Assembly (NCBI GenBank): GCA_900543625.1
Contig: UQSF01000012.1
Location: forward strand, 4,181 to 68,180
DNA length: 64,000 nucleotides
Direction: 5' to 3'
Source of the DNA: an uncultured Eubacteriales bacterium
GTDB taxonomy: Bacteria; Bacillota; Clostridia; Oscillospirales; Oscillospiraceae
The stretch's first letter is position 1; every line of letters begins with the position of its first letter. A program made the position numbers and the translations under genes. Shown one piece after another: positions 58,970-64,000 of the stretch. The notes below the pieces were generated by a model, which did not search any database, was not told the DNA's origin, and was given only the letters and a program-made list of their open reading frames with translations.

Positions 58970-59704
58970 TCACGCCATTTTCTGATAATAATCGTACTCG
59001 CCGCCCCAATACATCGTACTGCTGTCGATGAGGGTGAAGTCATAGGTGACATCTGCAAATCTCGTGGAAACGGCGTAATACAGCGTCTCCTCGCCGCTGC
59101 GCTCCACCCGAATCGTGCCGCAGTCCACCATGGTGGGATCGCCGTCGCCGCCGGGACGCTCCATCAGCTCCCATCCGCCGGTCTGATCGATCACGAGGAT
59201 GCTGGGCGCGTCGGCCTCGGCATCCAGATACCACGTGCCGGCCAGCGTCTCAAAGCCGGTGTCGCCGATCGTCTCCCCCGGTAGATCGCCGCTCACCTTC
59301 GCAAACGTGCCGAGGCTCACCACGTCCAGCGCGCCGGCCTCGTCGAGCCGGCTGCGGTAGGCAACGCCGTCGTGCTCGTTGTAAAAATAATCACAGCCGT
59401 AGTCCGGAACGAACTGGATAAAGCCGCTGGCGGTCACCTCGTCGCCGGCATCGTAGAGCGCAAAGCGCACCTCGTCGCCGTCGCCGCCGGCCTCAACGAG
59501 CATCGTGCTGCCGTCGTCGCCCGCCCACGTGCCGCCGTAGTCAGACAGGCTCGCCATCCGCTCGCTGTCCTTGACCATGCCCTCAAAGGAATCGGGCGCG
59601 GCATCCGTGTCGGTGTCGGTATCGCCGCCGCTTCCGCAGGCGGCCAAGCTCAGGCACAGCGCCAGCAGCAATGCGGGAAGCAGGTATTTTATAAAGCGTC
59701 TCAT
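58970..59704 (-). CDS. Lipoprotein of unknown function
   Basis: A 244-residue secreted lipoprotein from MRRFIKYLLPALLLAL with AAAGGAG upstream. The lipobox is SLAAC-GSGG, followed by an acidic linker of D/T residues. The mature part is beta-rich and looks like two lipocalin-like or calycin-like halves (YGGTWAGDDGSTMLVEAGGD and LAGTWYLDAEADAPSILVID). Function unknown. It lies 51 bases before the calcium-motif lipoprotein and may be co-transcribed. Confidence 0.75.
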   Translation of the reverse strand: MRRFIKYLLPALLLALCLSLAACGSGGDTDTDTDAAPDSFEGMVKDSERMASLSDYGGTWAGDDGSTMLVEAGGDGDEVRFALYDAGDEVTASGFIQFVPDYGCDYFYNEHDGVAYRSRLDEAGALDVVSLGTFAKVSGDLPGETIGDTGFETLAGTWYLDAEADAPSILVIDQTGGWELMERPGGDGDPTMVDCGTIRVERSGEETLYYAVSTRFADVTYDFTLIDSSTMYWGGEYDYYQKMA

Positions 59705-59735
59705 TGTGTGTTTCTCCTTTTTCAAATCAACTGTG

Positions 59736-59975
59736 TCAATGCTCCTGTTCCGCCATGGACAATATCTCATCGTGGCTCAGCTCCACATCACCGAAGCGGA
59801 CAAAAATGCCGTTGGTCACGGCGCTGCCCCACACCTGCGGATCAGAAAGTGCGCAGAAGCGCGTTTTGTCCAGATACGGCTTCATGTCCAGCAGGAGTCG
59901 GCTTCCGGACACGAAATCGACCTGCAGAACATAGTCAGGCAGCGGCATGACCGCTGTGAGATATCTTCGGTTCAA
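59736..59975 (-). CDS. DUF2442 protein
   Basis: A 79-residue protein starting with TTG at 59973-59975 (GGAGGG eight bases before), or with an ATG at MPLPDYVLQV. The body has the DUF2442 pattern: PLPDYVLQVDFVSGSRLLLDM, then FCALSDPQVWGSAVTNGIFVRF and ELSHDEIL, shown in part. Members are small, often near toxin-antitoxin genes or isolated. No partner toxin is seen here. Confidence 0.75.
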   Translation of the reverse strand: MNRRYLTAVMPLPDYVLQVDFVSGSRLLLDMKPYLDKTRFCALSDPQVWGSAVTNGIFVRFGDVELSHDEILSMAEQEH

Positions 59976-60007
59976 ATGCGTACCCTCCTTTCCGCAAAAA
60001 TAAAAGA

Positions 60008-60034
60008 TCCACCGTACAAGCATTGTACGGTGGA
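60008..60034 (-). terminator. Terminator of the MalT-like regulator gene
   Basis: TCCACCGTACAA and TTGTACGGTGGA pair perfectly around a three-base loop; on the minus strand TCTTTTATTTTT follows. Confidence 0.9.
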
Positions 60035-60061
60035 TGCAGCGGGAGAACCATTAACCAAAGG

Positions 60062-62542
60062 TTAGGTCTTTTCATGCAGCAGCGCGGCAAGCTGTGCACG
60101 CTTGGTGCGGGTGTCTCCCTCAATATGGAGTTTGGAATAGATCTGATTCACATACTGCTTGACGCTCCCCTCGGAGAGGTAGCATTTTTGTGCGATTTCG
60201 CGGTTGCTCAGGCGCTGCACCATCAGCTCCACGATCTCAAATTCCCGCGCCGTCAGTGCGCGGAAGGCCGCCGGACGGAGACGCTCTGCGCCTCGCGCCT
60301 GCGCCGCTTCGCCGAGTGCGGTGATCCTCGCGGCAAAAGCGGATCGCGTTTCCCGTGCCAGCAAGGGCTTCAGGATGCTGTAGTTTTCCGCGAACGGCAT
60401 CACAAGGCCGTCCGGCCCGGCGTCCGAAAGCGCCTTTTGCAGCCATGTGTGCGCCGTCTCGGGCTTGCCCAGCCTGGCATACGCCGCTGCCGTCTGGATG
60501 CGGATGTGCAGCGCCACCAGCGCGTAGTGCATCGCCTCGCACGCCGCCAGCAGCTCTGCGCTGCGCCCCACCACCTTGGCATACGCCCCCTGGGCAAGAT
60601 ACACCTGGTTTTCGATCATTTCCATCATGGGCTTGCCCGGCGCGAGCAGATGGATATCAGAGAGCCGGTGCTGCGAAAAGATTTCCGGAATCTTGTCCGT
60701 TTCGCCCCGCAGCGCATGATAATAGGCGCTCGTGGCGCTCCAGATGTTGATCCATGATGCGTCATGATAGCGCAGCAGCGCCGCATAGCGCTCAGAGAAG
60801 GTATAGCGCCGCTCCACATCGGTGTGCAGCGAGAGCCGCCATGACAGGAAGTCACAGCAGAGCGCCATATTGATCTGCCCGTTGCCACCGACCTGCGCAT
60901 ACGCGCGCTCCAGCTCGATGTGCGCGTCGGTAACGTGTCCCTGATAAAACAGCGCCTCCGCGCGCATAATGGTCTCCGCGCCCTGCCCGTGACAGTTCGT
61001 GACCCGATAGTAATGGGGCATACACTCGTCCATCTCGGCAAGCTCGCTTTCCAGCTCTCCCGGCGCGCGGTAGAACATCATCAAAACGGACGGCGAGCCA
61101 AAGGTCCAGCCGCCGCCGGACTGGATGCTGATAGCGGGGCGGGACATCCGGCTGCTGGCGCTGCGGTGCAGACGGCTCATGGCGCTGATGTCGTTGTAGC
61201 AGAGGAAGCTCAAAATGAGATCGCATTCGCCCAGCAGGTTGCCGCGCTCCTCCTCCGGCATCTCCGGATGCTCCTCGATGGCCGTCAGCAGCAGGGCCTT
61301 CAGCTCCAGCATCTTCGGGATCTGCCGCCATGTGAACATCCTGCGCATCAGCACCAATATGGCAAAGGGATCAGCCTTGAGCGTTTCGGCCGGACATTTG
61401 TCCAGCGCCTCAAGTACATCCTCCGGCTTCAGCGATGCCAGCAGAATGCCCGCATCGCTGCGGATGACCCGCAGCAGCGCAGCGTAGTCTTCGCTCCTCC
61501 GGTAGGCGGCAATGGCGTGCAGATACTGTTCGTGCTGCTCATACCAGCTGCCGAAGCGCTGCCAATACAGCCGCTGCGTTTCCGGCTCCATCGTCAGAAA
61601 GCTCCGCTCGGCACACGCTTTCATCATATGGTGGAAGCGATAGGCCGGCCCATCCGGCAGGCGCGCGACGAAGGCGTTCTGCTCTGTGAGCCGGGAGAGG
61701 ATCTGCCCCGCGTCCGCATCGCCCGTGATATACTGCGCCATCTCCACGGTAAACTCATCGGCAAGCCCCATAACCGCCAGAAACTGCCGCTGCTTTTCCG
61801 GCAGCGGATCGATCATGGCAGCGGTAAAAGTGGCATAAATGTCGGAATGGCGGCTGGGCAGCACACCGCGCTCGGAGAGCGTGCGCAGATTCAGATACAC
61901 GGCGGAAAACCAGCCCTCGCTGGAATAGAGAAGGCGTTCGACCTGCGCATCGGAAAGCTCCGTGCCGCAGCGGTGCGCATAAACGGCAAGTTCCGTATGG
62001 TTGAGGCGCAGCTGCTCCGTGCCGATCTGATACACCCGCGCCCCCAGCCGCACCACCTCCGCAGCAGGCAGAAAGCGATCCCGGCTGGCGACGATCAGAT
62101 GCACATTCGCCGGCAGCCGGTTTGCCAGCATACACAGAAACAGCGATGCGCGCTTATCCGTCAGCAGGTGAAAATCGTCGATGAAGAGATAACAGGCCGT
62201 CTCGCCCGCCAGCGCATGGCACAGATCATCTATCAGCAGGCCGCCGCCTGCCGCGTCCGTCGGGCAGGGATACTCCCGCAGGAAGGGAAAGCCCGCGCGG
62301 GCAAACGCCTCCTGTGCGCTTTTCCAGAAGATTGCAAGGTTGTCGGAATATACGCTGATGCGGATGCTATGCAGGGGCTCCGCTCTGGCGCGCTCACCGA
62401 GATACCAGTTCACCGCCGTGGTCTTCCCGTAGCCCATGGGCGCGACCACCGTGGTCATGGCGCAGCGGGAGATGGGCCGCAGGCTCTCCTGCAGCCGCTC
62501 GGATATGTAAACGGTGTTCAGATTCCACTTCGCTTTTGGCAT
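60062..62542 (-). CDS. LuxR-family regulator of the MalT type with an ATPase domain
   Basis: An 826-residue protein from MPKAKWNLNTVYISERL with GGAGGT seven bases before. The STAND-type ATPase part holds VVAPMGYGKTTAVNWYL (Walker A near residue 35) and CYLFIDDFHLL (Walker B). A long helical repeat region of the tetratricopeptide kind follows. The C-terminus has a LuxR helix-turn-helix: LTAREFEIVELMVQRLSNREIA, then SEGSVKQYVNQIYSKL, shown in part. Such regulators are activated by a small ligand plus ATP. The target genes are not obvious; its own leader and the neighbouring lipoprotein block are candidates. Confidence 0.9.
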   Translation of the reverse strand: MPKAKWNLNTVYISERLQESLRPISRCAMTTVVAPMGYGKTTAVNWYLGERARAEPLHSIRISVYSDNLAIFWKSAQEAFARAGFPFLREYPCPTDAAGGGLLIDDLCHALAGETACYLFIDDFHLLTDKRASLFLCMLANRLPANVHLIVASRDRFLPAAEVVRLGARVYQIGTEQLRLNHTELAVYAHRCGTELSDAQVERLLYSSEGWFSAVYLNLRTLSERGVLPSRHSDIYATFTAAMIDPLPEKQRQFLAVMGLADEFTVEMAQYITGDADAGQILSRLTEQNAFVARLPDGPAYRFHHMMKACAERSFLTMEPETQRLYWQRFGSWYEQHEQYLHAIAAYRRSEDYAALLRVIRSDAGILLASLKPEDVLEALDKCPAETLKADPFAILVLMRRMFTWRQIPKMLELKALLLTAIEEHPEMPEEERGNLLGECDLILSFLCYNDISAMSRLHRSASSRMSRPAISIQSGGGWTFGSPSVLMMFYRAPGELESELAEMDECMPHYYRVTNCHGQGAETIMRAEALFYQGHVTDAHIELERAYAQVGGNGQINMALCCDFLSWRLSLHTDVERRYTFSERYAALLRYHDASWINIWSATSAYYHALRGETDKIPEIFSQHRLSDIHLLAPGKPMMEMIENQVYLAQGAYAKVVGRSAELLAACEAMHYALVALHIRIQTAAAYARLGKPETAHTWLQKALSDAGPDGLVMPFAENYSILKPLLARETRSAFAARITALGEAAQARGAERLRPAAFRALTAREFEIVELMVQRLSNREIAQKCYLSEGSVKQYVNQIYSKLHIEGDTRTKRAQLAALLHEKT

Positions 62543-62760
62543 CCTGCATACCTCCAACGATGCATTCTTCCGCAGATTCCGGCGCGGCCGATCCTGCGTT
62601 TGCTTTGATTATATCATGCGGATCTGCACACGAAAAGCCCATCTTGTCCGTAAAAATGGACACCCGTAGTAGCGCCCCCACGCACGGCAGCGCAGCCGCC
62701 GTCCGCTCTCGCCGCCTCTTGCAAAACGCGAAAAAGCACGGTATAATGAACGCAGGGTCA

Positions 62761-62789
62761 TTGCATTGCTGCAGAAATGCAGCTATTTT
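62761..62789 (+). promoter_or_regulatory. Candidate promoter of the ZIP transporter gene
   Basis: TTGCAT (62761-62766) and TATTTT (62784-62789) are exactly 17 bases apart. The rest of the gap 62543-62760 has a short TGTCC/GGACA hairpin near 62646-62663 and otherwise nothing that I can name. Confidence 0.5.
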
Positions 62790-62800
62790 AAGGCATGCCA

Positions 62801-62816
62801 GTTAGTCTAATCTAAC
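62801..62816. promoter_or_regulatory. DtxR/IdeR/MntR-type metal-regulator box
   Basis: GTTAGTCTAATCTAAC is an interrupted palindrome like the core of DtxR-family boxes (TTAG-GTTAG-x-CTAAC-CTAA). It lies just after the predicted promoter and 67 bases before the ZIP transporter gene, the right place for metal-dependent repression. Confidence 0.65.
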
Positions 62817-62882
62817 TTCGACACATTTCAGACCGGTCAGATCAGGTGAACGATAAAATACTACGAAAAGGCGGTGCAACAA

Positions 62883-63659
62883 ATGGAAGTCTTTCTGGGA
62901 ATACTGATTCCCTTTCTCGGCACAACACTGGGTGCTGCCTGCGTATTCTTTATGAAAAAGTCGCTGGGCGATCTGGTTCAGCGCTCTCTTGCCGGCTTTG
63001 CCGCCGGAGTGATGGTGGCAGCCTCGATATGGAGCCTGCTGATCCCCGCCATTGCACAGTCCGATCACATGGGCAGGCTGTCTTTTCTCCCCGCGTTGGC
63101 CGGCTTTTGGGCCGGGGTGCTGTTTTTGCTCCTGCTCGACCGGCTGATCCCCCACCTCCATGTGGGCAGCGATCAGGCCGAGGGGCCGAAGAGCAAACTG
63201 AGCCGCACGACCATGATGGTACTGGCAGTGACGCTGCACAACATTCCGGAGGGCATGGCGGTGGGCGTCATGTACGCGGGGTTTCTCGCGGGGAACACGC
63301 AGATCACGGCGGCAAGTGCACTCGCTTTGTCGCTCGGCATCGCCATTCAGAACTTTCCCGAAGGAGCGATCATCTCCATGCCGCTCCGGGCGGAAGGCGT
63401 GCGTAAGGGCAAGGCATTTGGGGGCGGTGTGCTTTCCGGTGCCGTCGAGCCGATCGGCGCGGTGCTGACCATCCTCGCCGCGCAGCTTGTGATCCCGGCG
63501 CTGCCATATCTTTTAAGCTTTGCGGCCGGTGCCATGCTCTATGTTGTGGTAGAGGAGCTGATCCCCGAAATGTCTCAGGGAAAGCACTCCAACCTCGGAA
63601 CAGTTTTCTTTGCTGTCGGTTTCAGCGTGATGATGACGCTGGATGTAGCGCTGGGATAG
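62883..63659 (+). CDS. ZIP-family divalent metal transporter
   Basis: A 258-residue protein from MEVFLGILIPFLGTTLG with AAAGGCGG upstream. It has eight hydrophobic helices and the ZIP metal-binding motifs TLHNIPEG (117-124) and NFPEG (about 160), which hold the His, Asn, Pro-x-Glu ligands in helices 4 and 5. It would import zinc, iron or manganese into the cell. The DtxR-type box upstream points to iron or manganese rather than zinc control, though ZIP proteins are usually of mixed specificity. Confidence 0.93.
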   Translation: MEVFLGILIPFLGTTLGAACVFFMKKSLGDLVQRSLAGFAAGVMVAASIWSLLIPAIAQSDHMGRLSFLPALAGFWAGVLFLLLLDRLIPHLHVGSDQAEGPKSKLSRTTMMVLAVTLHNIPEGMAVGVMYAGFLAGNTQITAASALALSLGIAIQNFPEGAIISMPLRAEGVRKGKAFGGGVLSGAVEPIGAVLTILAAQLVIPALPYLLSFAAGAMLYVVVEELIPEMSQGKHSNLGTVFFAVGFSVMMTLDVALG

Positions 63660-63666
63660 GCGCGAG

Positions 63667-63699
63667 GGTGCAGCAATCTTTGCCGTCGCCGGCTGCACC
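63667..63699 (+). terminator. Hairpin after the ZIP gene
   Basis: GGTGCAGC and GCTGCACC pair around 17 bases; weak T content follows. It lies eight bases after the ZIP stop codon. Confidence 0.5.
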
Positions 63700-63763
63700 T
63701 TGATTCCACCAATCCCGCAAAACCCTGAGGCCGGTGCGTTTCCGAACCGGGGGAGGTTAGTTT

Positions 63764-63785
63764 TTGGTGCAACATTGGTGCAACA
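63764..63785. repeat. Perfect tandem 11-mer, possible integrase arm site
   Basis: TTGGTGCAACA twice in a row. Tandem short repeats like these are typical of tyrosine-recombinase arm sites at ends of integrated elements. No integrase gene lies in the window. Confidence 0.55.
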
Positions 63786-63853
63786 TCACAGGGCATTTTA
63801 TAGCCGAAAACAGCCTAAATTGCGCCCGATTTTTTACAGCTACAATGGCGAAG

Positions 63854-63890
63854 AAAAACCCTGTAGCTATTGAAACTACAGGGTTTTTTT
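63854..63890. terminator. Bidirectional terminator
   Basis: AACCCTGTAG and CTACAGGGTT pair with A- and T-runs on both sides, so it can end transcription in either direction. Confidence 0.88.
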
Positions 63891-63910
63891 GTGGTACGCC
63901 CGAGCGGATT
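63891..63910 (-). repeat. tRNA 3'-end-like fragment, copy 1
   Basis: GTGGTACGCCCGAGCGGATT. Read on the minus strand it ends ...CGGGCGTACCAC, like the acceptor stem and CCA of a tRNA, but no matching 5' half follows; instead a GCGGATT/AATCCGC hairpin with an inner CCCC/GGGG appears. An identical copy is at 63981-64000. Confidence 0.6.
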
Positions 63911-63950
63911 TCCCCTCTCGGGGATAAACCTCGAATCCGCGGCGCACAGC

Positions 63951-63979
63951 AAAAAAACCTGCCTCACGGCAGGTTTTTT
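63951..63979. terminator. Bidirectional terminator
   Basis: AACCTGCC and GGCAGGTT pair around TCAC with A- and T-runs on both sides. On the minus strand it would directly follow a tRNA ending at 63982. Confidence 0.9.
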
Positions 63980-63980
63980 C

Positions 63981-64000
63981 GTGGTACGCCCGAGCGGATT
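63981..64000 (-). tRNA. Possible tRNA 3' end cut by the window edge, copy 2
   Basis: The same 20 bases as copy 1. Minus-strand CCA is at 63982-63984 and the T-arm would begin within AGCGGATT. Because the window ends here the tRNA cannot be confirmed or its identity read. Confidence 0.45.

Noticed and set aside
63892..63950. A complete tRNA gene at copy 1 of the 20-mer
   Set aside because: Only the 3'-end-like part is present; no pairing acceptor or T-arm is found before the next terminator.
1..64000. CRISPR arrays, rRNA operons, insertion sequences
   Set aside because: No regularly spaced repeats, no rRNA-like segments and no transposase or integrase gene were found.

Overview
The window is GC-rich DNA from a low-GC-lineage relative, most likely an uncultured or little-studied gut Clostridia of the Oscillospiraceae type. 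This is inferred from the Firmicutes gene order pyrH-frr-uppS-cdsA-dxr-rseP-ispG-polC, the PolC-type polymerase, a CIRCE heat-shock operator, an SLH-domain surface protein, strong AGGAGG ribosome sites and, above all, a bile-acid-inducible (bai) gene set. No rRNA, CRISPR array or complete mobile element was seen.

Layout. 1-9.1 kb: a cut-off EamA transporter, Hsp20 with CIRCE, a frameshifted rlmA, a polar amino-acid ABC transporter, a GIY-YIG protein, a structured repeat region, a cytidylate-kinase-like protein and an SLH protein. 9.2-19.5 kb: polC and the isoprenoid/lipid/ribosome-recycling operon, all on the minus strand. 19.7-28.2 kb (minus): a seven-gene bai operon read as baiA-baiB-baiG-CoA transferase-CoA transferase-SDR-7alpha-HSDH-like SDR. 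28.5-30.3 kb (minus): a regulator pair, an AraC protein with two DNA-binding domains and a stand-alone cupin-like protein. 30.6-38.0 kb: baiH (minus) divergent from baiCD-baiE-ATP-grasp-two further NTF2-fold dehydratase-like genes (plus). 38.1-49.0 kb (plus): a tightly overlapped surface-glycan operon with three more ATP-grasp genes, a TupA-like protein, an opine-dehydrogenase-like protein, a pyruvyl transferase, two GT2 enzymes, a sodium:solute symporter with a 34-residue partner, and RmlC/RmlD. 49.1-54.2 kb: a LysR gene divergent from a three-gene unit (SDR, CoA transferase, FMN-bind/FAD reductase) that matches baiL-baiK-baiJ/baiP by family. 54.4-60 kb: a TetR-controlled membrane protein pair and a block of DUF3137, lipoprotein and DUF2442 genes. 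60-63.7 kb: a MalT-like regulator and a ZIP metal transporter behind a DtxR-type box. The right edge carries terminators and two copies of a tRNA 3'-end-like sequence.

How it works together. BaiB activates the bile acid with CoA, BaiG imports it, BaiA oxidises C3, BaiCD makes the delta-4 double bond, BaiE removes the 7alpha-hydroxyl, BaiF-type enzymes recycle CoA, BaiH and BaiCD (or the BaiJ-like protein, giving 5alpha products) reduce the double bonds, and BaiA reduces C3. All core genes for 7alpha-dehydroxylation are present, but their order differs from the baiBCDEA2FGHI order of Clostridium scindens. They are split into two promoters that share an extended -10 element and a palindromic leader motif, and the set is enriched in extra dehydratases, CoA transferases and SDRs. 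Family recognition comes from remembered reference proteins and motifs, not from a database search.
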